Source: Gigaspora rosea (lineage: Eukaryota; Glomeromycota; Glomeromycetes; Diversisporales; Gigasporaceae). From it: a DNA stretch of 64,000 nucleotides. The position numbers and the translations under genes were made by a program. Shown piece after piece: positions 11,778 through 24,829 of this stretch. How positions within the stretch are numbered: position 1 is the first letter of the stretch; every line of letters begins with the position of its first letter. The stretch spans positions 210,806 to 274,805 of the forward strand of contig QKWP01000264.1 of assembly GCA_003550325.1 (NCBI GenBank). The letters run 5' to 3'. The notes under the pieces were generated by a model. That model was not told where the DNA came from, did no database searches, and worked only from the letters and a program-made list of their open reading frames with translations.

Positions 11778-14662
11778 ATGCAAGGTTATCGAGTAATTTC
11801 ATCAAAAGAATATAATCTCGTATACAATCTTCTTCATGGCATCGGAGTAGAAAAGAACGAGCATAGAGCGTTCGAATTTTTTCAGAAAGCTGCCAATGAT
11901 GAACATGTAAAAGGAATATTTCAGGTTGGCTATTGTTATCATTTCGGTTATGGAACTGAAAAGAATTGGAATAAAGCATTCGAATATTATAAAAAATCGT
12001 CAGGATTGGGATTTGTAGAAGGAACGTACATGGTTGGTTATTGCTACAGGCATGGAATAGGTGTTATTAAAGATGAACATCGAGCATTTCCATATTTTAA
12101 ACAAGCTGCTTTAAATGATGTTAAAGGAGATTTCGATATTGGGAAATGTTATAAAAGAGATGCTAAATATCTTAATAATAACTCCACAATATGGGTACAA
12201 GAAGGTACTCAGTACTCCGAAAAAGGAAATGATAAACAAGCTTTTGCATGTTTTTTGAAATCAGCAGAGATGGGGGATACTATTGGAACATATAATGTTG
12301 GTCATTATTATCATTTCGGAATTGGAGTCGAAAAGGATGAACAAAAGGCTTTCATTTATTATAAAAAATCTGCAGAGATGGGTCTAGTTGAAGGAACATA
12401 TTCGGTTGGTCGTTGTTATAAAATAGGAATCGGAATCGAAAAGGACGAACGTAAGGCATTCGAATATTACAAAAAATCTGCAGATTTGGGGCATGCTGAA
12501 GGGGCAGATAATACTAGTAATTGTTACAGAAAAGGAAACGGAATTGAAAAGGATGAACACAAGGCCTTTATTTATTGTCAAAATCTGCAGAGATGGGTTA
12601 CGCTGTTGGAATGAATAACGTTGGATATTGTTATTTTCGTGGAATTGGGATTGAAAAGGATAATTATAAGTCGTTTAAATGTTACCAGAAATCTGCAGAT
12701 ATGGGTGATGTCAGAGGAATATTTACGTCTGCAGGCTGTTATCTATACGGAATAGGTGGTGAAAAAGATGAAAAGAATGCATTTATTCATTACAAAAAAT
12801 GTGTTGACATGGGATACGATGACGCATTAAACAATGTTGGAGTATGTTATGTTCATGGAACTGGAGTCGTAAAGGATCATTATAAGGCATTTGAATATTT
12901 TCAAAGGTCTGCAGAGAAGGGAGATGCTAATGGAATAAAGATGCTTGGAGAGTGTTATCAAAACGGAGTCGGTGTTGAAAAGGATGATCATAAAGCATTT
13001 TTATATTATCAACAAGCTGCTGAGTTGGGATCCTCCGACGCATTGAATGACGTTGCTTACTGTTATCGAAACGGTATTGGAACTCAAATAGATATCGAGA
13101 AAGCAAATTTTTGGTTGCTTGAGGAGAGAAAACGATTCCATGAAATTGTCAAAACAGAATATAAAAATCTTGACATCGATGAAAACATTAAAATACTTTT
13201 AGATGATAATAGATACCAATTATCATGGTTTTCATATGAGTTTGAAGATATTAAATGGATTGTGAAAGGTGGTTTTGCAGACATATTCAAAGCAAGTTTT
13301 ATAACACAATATAAACGTGATGATGATGGAATGCAAATTAGTGAATTTTCTGTTATACTTAAAGAATTTCACAATAATGATTATTTGGGTGAATTGAAAA
13401 ACTATTGCGAAATTGGTGTTAAAAATCCATCATTCATGAAATGCTACGGTGTTTCAAGAAATGAAAAAGGAAATTATATTCTTGTGCTAAAGTGCGCAAC
13501 ATTGGGTTCTTTACGTCAGAATCTTTTCGAATTGTCTCAAATGAATTGGAAGGATAAATTAAGTCTGTTACTTTGCATAATTTATGACCTTGTAGCGATT
13601 CATTCGCAAAGAATTATTCATCGAGATTTACACAGCGGTAATATATTACTAGATAACCTACATAGTGCGTATATCGCTGACTTGGGTCTCTCCATTCAAT
13701 ATTTGAAACATGATGATGAAGTCTATGGTATTTTACCTTTTGTTGCGCCCGAAGTTTTAGAAAAGAAATCGTATACTACAGCATCCGACATATATTCGTT
13801 TGGAATCATCATGTGGGAAGTATTATATGGCGAATCTTCTACTTGCTATTTTGAACAAGATCAAGTTGTTGATATAATAATTCGTGGAACGCGACCAAAA
13901 GTTAATGAAGCTAATTCAAACTGTTACATCGAATTGATGAAAAAGTGTTGGCATCAAGATCCAGAGATTCGTCCCACGGCCGATAAATTATGCGAAACTT
14001 TTAAATCGTGGCGAGATGATGAACAAATTATTTCAAATTTAAACAAGTTTAAGCCTAATATTGATTCTGAATATATCAAAAAACTCGATACCACATCTAC
14101 AAGTAAACTACTTAATCTTGCAAATCTTTCTGAGCATATTCCTTCAGAGATAAACCATTCTATTCTACATAAAACAGAAGATTTAGATGAAAATTTAGTT
14201 ATTTGCATGCAAGAAAACAATGAAAAAATCAATATTGATCATAAGAATAATAAAATTAATGTTGATAATTCTAGTGCTATTAATACTGATTAAATTGATA
14301 TTGACGTTAATGAAATTGGTGAAAAAGTGGGTCATATTCATGTTGGAAGGCAAGATTTGGGTAAACTACAGACAAGAAAGATGAAAGGTCTCAAGAGAAT
14401 GACTGAAGATGATCAAACCGAAGACTGGTCTCGTAAAAAAAGTAACGGTTAAAGGGGTCAAACTTTTCGTAAATATAATAAGAATGATAAAAATTATTCT
14501 AGTACTACTAGTACTAATATAATTGATACCATTGAAATTCTTGGTAGATATAGTAAAAATGATAATATTAGTGAACTTTACAATAGATTTGGTAGTAAAA
14601 GTTGTGATGGAAATATTATTGAGAATGATTCAATTCAAATTAAAGATAGCTTGATGAATTAA
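11778..14662 (+). pseudogene. Sel1-repeat protein kinase fusion, frameshifted
   Basis: About twelve Sel1-like repeats (pattern GxxYxxGxGVEKDxxKAFxYYxKSAxxG) run from 11780 to 13110 and lead into a protein kinase at about 13210-14020. Kinase landmarks are a glycine loop GGFADIF, the lysine in VILKEF, IIHRDLHSGNILL, DLG in place of DFG, VAPEVL and DIYSFGIIMWE, so catalysis is plausible. Sel1-kinase fusions are expanded in arbuscular mycorrhizal fungi; Sel1 repeats bind proteins. The frame breaks at an A run (12580-12583), where one base is missing: the first part (11778-12614) ends in a shifted tail and the second resumes in step. The main frame stops at 14291-14293, but an open, Asn/Asp-rich tail continues in frame past a second stop (14450-14452) to 14660-14662. 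The start at 11778 is the first ATG; an upstream exon is possible. Confidence 0.85.
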
Positions 14663-15060
14663 AGAGAAAAATCTTATAGATTTACGTTTTTGTCCAAATA
14701 TTAATTTTTAACAGCATTTTATATTATTTGTATGCAGTATTTGTTAATATTATATAGTATTCAAATGAAAGTTTATGTTACTACATTTATACAGTCTTTG
14801 TCCGAATGGTTAACAAAATGAAAAGCATGAAACAAAAAAAATTATGTTAACATAATTTGTATTAGCTCAAATAAATACTTATAGAACAAAATGTCTTATT
14901 GTTTTTTACTAAATGTGCATGCTGTCTTTTCTCCAAATTGTTATTTATAAGCATTAAACATCAGAATAAAGAAACTTTAATTTTTATATTCAAAAAAGAT
15001 TATTATTGAAAATTAATGATATAACTTTAAAAATACACCATTTTTCTCTAATGCAAAAAT
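14663..15060. other. 3' flank of the Sel1-kinase gene
   Basis: The stretch is AT-rich with no supported coding. AATAAA-like signals occur (for example around 14870 and 14964) and could serve polyadenylation. Confidence 0.35.
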
Positions 15061-15063
15061 TTG

Positions 15064-15545
15064 AGCAGTGTTGGCATTGGGCAATAATCGATAAAATTTT
15101 ATTGAATAATTGGACTATTGGAATTCAAACCAATTAAAAAATTCCAAAACCATTAGCATTGGACAATATCCTAAATTTTTTATTTATTTATTAAAAATAC
15201 TACTTCAATACTCCAGTTCAATACCAATTTATTCAAATTTAATTTTATTTTTTTAATTGTATTAAATTACATTACAATGATAACTATATGAATATTTAAA
15301 ATTTTTAAACACATTATTATTATACAATTCTTAGTGTCCTACTGTATAAAAAAAATTTATTATTAGTGTGCAAAATAGGTATACATACTTTATTTCTATT
15401 CAATAAAATTTTATTATATAATAAAATCTAACTAGCTAAAATTAATGGACCAGTTCAAATTTTATTGGAATTTTGGATTAGTCCAAATATTTTAATTCGA
15501 ATCGGATAAATATTCTAATTCCAATATAAACCAATACTAATTAAA
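15064..15545. mobile_element. Diverged hAT-like MITE remnant
   Basis: The left end CAGTGTTGGCATTGGGCAAT resembles the element at 2152. At the other side, ATATAAACCAATACTAA is a loose inverse match. The interior repeats CATTGGAC and AATTCCAAT motifs. No target duplication is visible, so limits and class are tentative. Confidence 0.35.
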
Positions 15546-16205
15546 TACCTATAGTTTATACAGAATAACGGGAATTTTATTGCAAAAATATGCTCGGAAC
15601 TGCCACAAGAGACAATCAATAAACTCTAGCACGTAAACTTAAAAATATTTACTACCTACTACGTTATTAGTCACACTTTATGCCCATCCAACAAATATTA
15701 TTAATTGAGAATCCGTTTCCGAATGATGATCAATTTACTAATAAAATGTTACGCATGTTACTATACAAAGCAAAGCCATATGATTTTTTGTACTCAAAGA
15801 TAACGTGATTATTTTACTAACTATATAAAGGTAATTTCACTTGATTTTAACACTTTAAAACCTAAATAACACTGTAGAGAAATCTTAGTTCGCAACGATC
15901 TTTCGTCGGCAAGTTTTATAAGACGTGAAGTGGAATTTGGAACACCAAAATTGCAGTTTCAGAAAGATCATTTCGTCCGGAATTCATTTTTTCAGTACTC
16001 GTTATTGTACGTACGCTTTTAAAACTTATATTTATTTAATTTTTGTACAGCGAAAGTATGAAGACCAAGAGCTGTGGACGGGAAGGCAAATATGAAAATG
16101 CTAGATTGAATCTGTAAGTAAAAAAAAAAAAAATTCATATTATCCATCTATTTTGTTCTATTTCGATGTACTATCCGTTGGAATGTTTTCACCCAAATTA
16201 GAGTC

Positions 16206-19200
16206 TAGTGCAGTTTTGTCACCTGTGCCAAAAATATTTTATGATACCGCGATATCCATCCTTGAATTGTTGAGACTTTCGGCACTTCGTCCTGATCTAA
16301 TTCACCACTAACTGCTTATTCTATCAATCTATCGTGCATTTCTTTAGCAGTCATCCGATCTTTCGCATGAATATTCCCAGTAAGAACATTTGCTCAAGCA
16401 TTTTTTTTACAGTATCTGTCATTCGTTTTCCTCCACCTCGATTACCATATTTTGCATTCTCACATAATGCCCATCCTTTATTCCAAGGAAAGTCAACCGA
16501 TTCCACAATCATGTAAGTATTTTGTTCTATATTTCAAATATTTATGCTTAATGGAAAGGTGATAAATAATTTTATCAATTATTGTACTTACCTTTTTCTA
16601 TATTATTTTCTTTTACTGTATCAATAAGATCTAGTTTATATTTATATATGTAATCTTAGATTTAGATAATAAAGTTATGATAAAATATGCTTCTATTACC
16701 TATCATCTCGATATCTTCCGTATCCTGCTTTTTGTTTTCTATAACAAAATTTCGTATGAGTGTTATTGATGTAATTTGTATATGATGCTTCCTTACCTTG
16801 TGGTTTTGGTAAAGTCATTGTCCATTTCGATTGAGGTTCGGTGTGTGTAGATATTTTTGGTTCGAGACGAGAAATCTCTTCATTACACAAATTAGCAATT
16901 ATGAAAGGGGAGAAATGAGCTGAAGTTCCAAAGTGTGGCAATGGACATGTTATAATGTACCCTGCTAATAAGCCCGTAATTGGCCATTGCCAGAAATTAT
17001 ATTTAGATATTCCAGCAATAGTTTCTACATGTGGTTTTTTTCCCTTTTTCTGCTGCCAAATTTTCGCCTGCATTTGTTTTTTGGTATCAATTTGGTTCAA
17101 TGTTTGCTAAATATGTTCCTGCAAGATCTTTTGTAGCAGTCACGATATCAGATCCTTCTACTACATCACATCCAATACGAACATATCGGTTGATGGCATG
17201 TGTTATCTAAAAAAAATAAGGATAAAAATGGGTAGTGCTTTGGTTTATTATTTATTTATTTATTTTTATTTTTTTTTTTTATAAATAAATATACTTACTA
17301 CAGCGTGATGTGAATCAATTATAGTTTTTGCTTCACCTGGCTCTAGAAATAGCCATTCAAGAACCTCTACATCGTACCAATCAAACCAATGGGCCACAAT
17401 TGTCATGAGTTCACAATTATGATAGTGCGGTCCATTGTCTGAAATAATTTTTATCCACTTAGATTTTTTCTCAATATTGTTAAACACAGCTTCGAAACAA
17501 GATACTGTAAACCAGGCATCTTGTTTCATATCTGTAGACCAATGATCATAAGCACTAATATTCAAACAATCTTCACTATTATCCTCCTTAGTTATTACCA
17601 AAATTGTATGTAATGTCCAGCCCCTTTTCCCAAAAAATTCTTGTTTTGTTTCTCGTGCTGTTTTTGGAAGAATTCGCATTTTGTAATCTGCAATTATAAT
17701 TGCACCATCTGACTTAAGACTAAGCAATGTTATTTTATATTGTTCATTTAGATAATATTTTCAAGCATGATGTGCAAGAAAATATTTCAATTTTTCTTGC
17801 ATTTCTAATAGTTGCAAATCATACTTATTATCAGCATATTTTTTTATGAAAAAAAAATTAGACAGTTCTGAACACTCTTGGCAATGCGAATTGTGTTGGC
17901 TTGAGCATTCTCCAAATGCGAATGGCAAACAATGGTTGATGCAATTATCGTGTAGTAAAGTTCCATCCAATTCAACTCTCAAATAGCATTTGAAATTTCT
18001 TTTAAGATGGCGACATAAGGTTTCAATTCGTGATAATATGGAATCCTTTTTATTTATAATTTATTTAATTATATCATACGAAATTTATGTTTAGAGCAAA
18101 ATACAGTCGATTCTGGATATAGCGAACCTTCCTATAACAAACTCTGGATATAACAAGCACAAAATTTTGAAATTTTATAATAGTTCAGTATAAAAAGTAC
18201 TATGAAACATAGTAATTTTTTATAGTGAACTTTTTTGTTAGAATCTTTAGTTCGTTATAGGAAAAGTTGACTATATATACAATTATGCAACCTATTGTAG
18301 ATAATTATTTGTTCTAAATAGAACAAATTCTATAATATTTATCATCTGAATATAGCGAACCTTTCTATAACGAACTTCAGATATAACAAAACAAAATTTT
18401 GTACTTTTATAATGATTCGGTATAAAAAATGCCATGGATTCTTAAGGAAACATAGTAAGTTTTTATAACAAACTTTTTTTTTCTTTTATGAACTTTTAGT
18501 CTGTTATAAAAAGAATTGACTATATATGATTTATTTAAGTGCTTATAACTCACTAGTATCTCCTTTTCTGTAAATATTTGCCGTGCAAGTTCTAATAGAT
18601 CCTCAAATACTTCAAAGCCATACTCATTGCAAATAATGCATAATCCACTCAAATTTTCTCGATATCAAATATGGCTATTATTGGCTAGTCAGGTCATAAA
18701 GGAGGTTTGTCGCATTCCATTCGGATATGTTTCGTTAAATTTCGTCCATAGAGCTTCTTTTTGGTCTTGCATATATAAAATGGGAACATCAGTTTTGGCA
18801 TCAACTCGGTAAGAACTTTGTACAACATTATTTTTGTCTTGAAAAAATGATAAAAATTGTATTTCTTTAATTTTATCCATTCTTTGAACAGATTTTTTTG
18901 GACATTCAACTTGTAGGGCACCAGGTCCGTACAATCGAGAATATTTACGTGCTAGTTCTATTGCATTTGGACTAATCTAATCATAGTATTTGTAGTATTA
19001 AGATTTGAAAATTAAATTTTAAGTGAGCAATCAATTTTATTTTCAAATAAGTTCAAATAATACTTTTTATTATCAAACAAAAGGTTTGAACTTTATAAAA
19101 TTATATATTTAGTTCTGAAATATAATAACTGCAAAAGTCTTATTATAATAAGAAATCAAGAAACAAATATAGTAAATTTAGATATGTATCAAATATCTAC

Positions 19201-20801
19201 AAATTGTTATTTTTATTTCAATTCGAAACTACTAGTTATTTGCTAACTACTTTGGGATTTTTAATAGCTAATGGCTATTCGGTGACTATAAGTGCAGGCA
19301 AATTACTCCAATGCTAGTTATGGCCTAAGCTATAACGTTATTAAAATAATTTGCCTACTATGTTATTCTTATTTTTTTCTTTTTTCATTTATTATTATTA
19401 CTTTATTTTTATTATCTATTTATTTTGATTTTTTTTCTCCATTATTTGATTTTTTTAACAAGTAAATAAAATAGGTCAGAAAATAACATTTTTGTCTCAT
19501 GGTAAAAAATTTGTTAGCAATCTTATTTTAGTTTTGAACTAACCTAAAGTTTTTTTCGAAGTTGTTTATAGGTAAATTGATCGGCTATAATCGATAAAAT
19601 TCGTGTTTTTCCATCTTGACCACGTTTATTGACGATTAGAGCATTTTGAAAACTATTCCAGAATGTGCTTTCTTCTAAATCTTCTGAGTTTTCTGTATTT
19701 TCTAAGCTTTCTGAATCTCTGGGTTCCAATTGTAAGTATCTAAATTCATATAACATTTTCAAATTAGCTTTGTCAATAGTTGGATCTTTTGACCAACTCC
19801 AAAATTCTTCTTTATATTCAGATTTGGGATATAGTGTTATATCAGTGCATCCACACGAAGATAACATTCTTCTCCAAGCCTGAAATTCATTCTCATTCAA
19901 TTCATAAGTAGACAGATATATTATAGAAAGTGCATAATTGAACTCGATTATTGTATTTTCTTGACTTATTCAAGTATTAAACAAATTTTGCCAGTTTTCT
20001 AATGGATTAGTTGCTATTTTTCGACATTTTATTTGTTGTTCAAATATATTTTCCATCGTATAAGAATCATTCCAGTTTTCTGAAGTACATGTTATATAGG
20101 AATTGGCTAAATTTGTTTGAAATATACGTTGTACACTAGGGTGATTAAAACCATAAAGCGATTCACCATCAAGATGCATTGCAATTCCAGCTTGAGCCCA
20201 TACATCATTAGCTGAGCAATTCTGATAATGCCATAATATTTGTTCGCCCTTATAGAAATCTAAAGTAAAGACATTGTGGATTCTATTTTGTAAAGCAAGA
20301 GATTTTTGACTCTTTTTTGTTAATACTGATGATGTAAATTTTTGATCTTCGATATTTGATACTACTATAACATGTTTCCCTATATTTAAAAAAATAGGCA
20401 TAAATACTACTCCGGCTAATAATTTTTTGACTATTTTTTCATCATTAAACCCGAGAATTGCAGGTCCCGAATATGATGTTTTTCTTTCCAAAAATAATAT
20501 GATACACATTATTAATAGCCTGGGAAGGTGTTAAACAAACCGTACTTGTTTCGTTACCACTAGTACAAATAAAGCCAGGTTGCAATTTATTTTCTTCACC
20601 TTGAACAACTTTTATAAAAAATTGTTGTTGTTTAAGTACAATACTAACGTGCATATGAAGCCGATATGGAACAGAAATAGAGACATTGTCATTAGATGGT
20701 CTGGGTGACCACCAATCGCGAGCGTAGGGGCCATAGTGTAGTTCTGAACATATTTTGCCTTCCGCAAGTAAACTAACACTTTTATAAGTCGTGTTACTCA
20801 T
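16206..20801 (-). pseudogene. Decayed, spliced DDE-transposase-like gene
   Basis: Read on the minus strand, fragments line up as one protein. The start at 20801 leads through YGPYARDWWSPRPS and VQGEENKLQPGF, then after a one-base shift at a T run (20479-20483) SGPAILGFNDEKIV. A KTRILSIIADQF block lies near 19570, RLYGPGALQVECP near 18920, CIICNEYGFE near 18640 and a Cys/His-rich stretch at 17760-17980. Next come a DDE-like core (IIIADYKMR, ISDNGPHYHN, GEAKTIIDSHHA) and a C-terminal part ending QGWISRY near 16250. Clean introns are at 17207-17298 and 16527-16591; 18976-19545 is probably an intron or insertion. Stops at 17761-17763 and near 16307, shifts near 17095 and 16370, and a pogo-like insertion at 18104-18532 break it. 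I recognise the layout as a repeated mycorrhizal-fungus family but cannot assign a transposon superfamily. Confidence 0.7.
18104..18532. mobile_element. Pogo/Tc1-like MITE, apparently a dimer
   Basis: CAGTCGATTCTGGATATAGC at 18104 follows TA. Inverse ends (AAAAGTTGACTATA at 18255-18272 and AAGAATTGACTATA at 18521-18534) close two units that share ATATAGCGAACCTT and TATAACGAACTT blocks. The unit type CAGTCGA...TATAACGAAC is typical of pogo-like MITEs with a TA target. It sits inside the transposase-like gene and removes or displaces coding between about 18050 and 18545. Confidence 0.6.
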
Positions 20802-21727
20802 AGTTTATTACACATGTAAGATTCAGTTTTGGCATTTACAACCGTGAATTTTACTTTAATTAAATGCGCGTAGCGATTTCTTATATGATGTCGATCATTT
20901 TACCTCATTGGGTTACGAATTAGCAATTAATGTATTCTGGATCTTAAAAACGATTTAAACTCATAAAATTAATTACCTAATGGTAACATATTTGTTTAAG
21001 TCCGTGACATAATAAGAATACTGATTTTTGTAATCCAAGTTTATGAATATTGTTTTACCTTATTTATGTTGCAAATTTTATATTTTCTTTGATTTGAGCA
21101 TACATTTCATAATTTCATCTGATTGTTTCCGATTTTAATTATTACAGTAATCTTACAAATTTTTATCTGCACCTTTAGCTCAGGCATCCTGTTAAAACTT
21201 ACCAAAATGCAAAAAGATATAGAGTTGTAAAGATCCATTATTAAGTGCGGATTTAATCAAATGTTATTCAGGAAACAATAACTTTTTTAAAAGCATCAAT
21301 GGCAGGCTGTTTAATAAAGCAAAGATGTCATAGTTTGAATTTGTCAGTTATTTGTTATGACTGTACGTTTAACATTATCAGTCGTAGTTCGTTATTACTG
21401 TATTTGGACAACTGAAATTTTTGTATAATCTATCATCTGTAGAAAATGACAATACAAATATCAGAATCTTTTAATCAAATGTCACTTAAAGAGTTGGCGT
21501 AGTTTCACACTTCGATTATGTAATTTAAACACTAGCGAAAAAAAAACAATATTATTATATTTGAATATTCAAAAATTTACATGAAAAGATTTAAAATTTA
21601 TAAACAATAAAAAGTGATTCGTTAATCGTGCAAATGCTTAAGTATCATTGTAATATTAATTATTATTTTTTTTGCTTTCGTACAAAAATTGGTAATGTTC
21701 GAAATACTATAAATGCAATATTTAAAA
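20802..21727. other. Intergenic region between two minus-strand genes
   Basis: Nothing coding or repetitive could be supported. The interval must hold the upstream region of the transposase-like gene (start at 20801) and the 3' flank of the tetraspan gene. Confidence 0.4.
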
Positions 21728-22897
21728 TTATTCCTGTCGACTTGTAGAATGATCATATCTAGAATATTCTGCTTCAAGTTGACTAGCATATCTGTTAACA
21801 GCTCCTGCAAAATATATCTTAATGCCACAATTGATGAGATTTTAGTGAGTAAAATTCCGAAGAGAGAAGAAAAATATTAATAATAATAATAAATGTGCAT
21901 ACCATGAATAGTATCACAGCTATCATAAAAAGACCATAATGTATAATAATGGCCGTTGCTTCTTCTTGACATAATTCTATAATGTCCGTTGTTGAAGTAG
22001 TGTTTTTAATAGTGGATTCAGAATCAGTTTGAGATTGGAATTTTTTTACGCATATATTAATATCATTCTGTTTATTCTGAGCTACACTATTAATAACAAT
22101 AATTGAAATGAGGAACGTAATCATTACAAAGCCCCATAACATTATAGAATATAATCTAGTTGCACCCGGTGCTTTCTTAAAATATAGACCATGTATAAAT
22201 TTTTAAATTAATAATTTATTTACTAGAATAATTCTAAAAATCTAAACCAAAAAAATAATGCTTACGTAGAATGCACTAACAAGTCCAAATACTGAGATCA
22301 ACGCAAGAATGACAAAAGTTACTGTTATCACCAGAGTTAATGGTATTGGCAAGTCTGGTGTAAATTCTATAAATAAATATATAAAGTTGAAGAAAAATAA
22401 ATATAAACGATACAAATTAGGATAAATCAAAGATCTATACATATATGTACGCTCTGGTTCTTTTAAACTGATTGCGATATATGTGGATAGTATCTAGATT
22501 ATTTAATAATAAAAATGCATTTAATATTTGTTTAATGAAATTATTATTATAATTAAGAAATTATAAAGTTTTCTCACCAAACTGATTATTGATAGGATAA
22601 TAGTACATGTATGAGGCGGAACACTATATATTTGTTACAAAAGATAGATTTTATAAACAGTTTATCATTTATAAAAAGCGATTTGATTTTCTCATGAATG
22701 ATAATGAAAGAATTAATGAATAAAGGATGGACAAATTAATATATACGTCAAAAAAATTAAACATTATGCAATTACTTAGGTTATAAAGTTGTTGCTTCAC
22801 TTTAGTCAAAGAGTCAATTACCTTTTTTAAATGTGACTCGCATTTTACTATAATATTCATTGAAATATGCAACTTACCAGCAATAACATGCGTTCAT
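21728..22897 (-). CDS. Four-transmembrane (tetraspan-like) protein, five exons
   Basis: Exons 22878-22897, 22578-22623, 22266-22493, 21903-22175 and 21728-21817 join through GT-AG introns of 254, 84, 90 and 85 nt to an uninterrupted 218-residue protein ending in TAA. It begins MNACYCCVPPHTC, then TM1 (TIILSIISLILSTYIAI), TM2 (LTLVITVTFVILALISVFGL), TM3 after KAPGATRLYS (WGFVMITFLISIIVI), a loop with cysteines in NICVKKF and ELCQEE, TM4 (IIIHYGLFMIAVILFM) and a tail AVNRYASQLEAEYSRYDH. The layout matches small four-span membrane proteins that I recall as numerous in this fungal group; the biochemical role is unknown. All exon phases agree and there are no internal stops, so this is the best-preserved gene in the window. 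The start is the ATG directly before the CC-rich motif. Confidence 0.8.
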
Positions 22898-23333
22898 ATT
22901 GTCTGCTTGAAAAATTTTCAAAAGAATTGCAATTATTTATGGGAAAAGATTGATTCGTTTTTTCTTTTTTACTAAGGGCTTATTGTTTACTTGTGATGTG
23001 TTTTCTAAGTTTAAAAATAACTAAAAGCTTCGTAACAATGTGGCTTTTACAAATAAATAAACAGCAATAATTGAATATTTCTTATCATAGGCCCTAATTC
23101 TTTTAATACTAAGGTTTTTCTATCTTTTATTTTATGTTATCGATCAATAAAATATTTATAGCGTTTTTCAAAAAGGCGTGATCCGTGTAACCTGAAGCAA
23201 AGAAAAACATTAAAATTTCCAAAAAATAGTGCTAATCAAATTTTTGCCTATGAAGCCACCCTTCGTATTCTAGTAAAGTTACAGTTTATGAAGATATAGC
23301 AATAAAGATGATTGTATCAAATGAGTATTTATC
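22898..23333. other. Upstream region of the tetraspan gene
   Basis: The stretch is AT-rich. A TATAGCGTTTTTCAAAAAGG motif at 23157 resembles ends of the GCGCTTT repeat family (23334-24701 and 45197-45405), possibly a decayed relative. Confidence 0.35.
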
Positions 23334-24701
23334 GCGCTTTTTAAATTTACTGTGATCATCAAATGACTGACGATCACACGGAAATCTTTAAAATTCCAAA
23401 TTCTTACTAACAAATAAAAAATCCCAAAATCCTCTTCCATTTTCGCTTTTTCAATACTTTATACAAGAGCTGGTTGTTTGTGCAATGGAAATTCTCGGGG
23501 TTTTTTAATCTTATTACTTAATTTTTTTAAATTTCGAACGAAGATATCTTAACAACCACCAAGTCAAATTTGATGAAGTTTTCTCATCTAAATTCTACGA
23601 TTCTGTAGAATTTAAATAAAGAATGTTTATTAAATTTGACTTGTTGGTTGTTGAGATATTTTCTAAGTTTTAAAAAATTCTCGAAATAAAACTTTTATCA
23701 AACTTTGAGCGAGATCTCTCGACAATCACCAAGTCAAATTTAATGAAGTTTTTTTTTTGTTTAAATATATAGAATTCAAATTATCAAATCTGGCTTAATG
23801 ATTGTCAAGATATCTTCACTCAAAGTTTTTAAAAACTCAACGTCTATCAAAAGCGACAAATTTTCTAAAATTTTGAATAAATCTCTCATCAAATATTAAG
23901 TTAAATCCAAGAGTTTTTTTAGTTTGAATTATACGAACATGTGGAATTCAAAAAATAAAAATGATCTATTTGACTTGGTGGTGTCGAGATATCTTCACTC
24001 AGAGTTTTTAAACATCTATCATATAAAAATTTTCTAAAACTTTGATCGATGACCAAGTCATATTCGATGAAGTTTTTTTACTTGGTATTTGTTGTTCAAA
24101 GTTTAAAACCATCTATCAAATAGAATATATCTCATCAAATACTAAACCAAATTAAATAATATTTTTTATTTGAATTCTAAGAATTCCTAAAATTCAAATA
24201 AAATAAATTCATCAAATTTGGCCTGGTAGTTACCAAGATAACTTCGTTTTAAATCCCAGTTTATCAAATAGAAGCTAAGCAGAAAATTTTTCTAAATCTT
24301 TGAAAGAATATATCTTGATAACCATCAATCCAATTTTGATGAACTTTTTTTTATTTGAGTTCTACAGATTCGTAGAATTCAAATAAAAAAATTTATCAAA
24401 ATTGGATTGATGGTTATCAAGATATATTCGCTCAAAGTTTAAGAAATTTCTGTTGAAGTTTTTTAAACTTTGAGCGAAGGTACCTCGACAGCCACTAGGC
24501 TAAATTTAATGAATCTTTTTTTTTAGTTGAATTCTACGAATCAGTAAAATTCAAATAAAAAAAAAATTCATTAAATTCGGCCTGGTGGTTGTCGAGATGC
24601 CTTCGAACAAAGTTTAAAAAAAGTTTTAAAATTGCTGATTTCCAGATTTCCAGACTCCTAGTGATGTGTGTGATCCATGGCCACAGTAAATTGAAAAGCG
24701 C
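23334..24701. repeat. Element made of tandem palindromes
   Basis: The outer ends are inverted: GCGCTTTTTAAATTTACTGTG at 23334 and CACAGTAAATTGAAAAGCGC ending 24701. Between about 23520 and 24625 lies a run of roughly six palindromic units. Each has one arm with ACTTTGAGCGAAGATATC, then CACCAAGTCAAATTTGATGA and GAATTCTACGA at the tip, and then the complement. Arms differ by substitutions and truncations, so units are not freshly copied. No coding is present. Confidence 0.75.
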
Positions 24702-24829
24702 AAAAATAAGAATTTTATTTTCAGATCAATCATTTTTCGATTAAACTTTATTACCATCGTTGAAAAACGGAGATAGATTCGCTGTTTCTAATAAAAATAT
24801 TATAGATATTACCACATAAGTCAGTCAAT

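Noticed and set aside
16334-16516. Plus-strand 60-codon open frame
   Set aside because: The reverse strand here encodes the C-terminal part of the DDE-like gene (ENAKYGNRGGGKRMTD), so this is a shadow.
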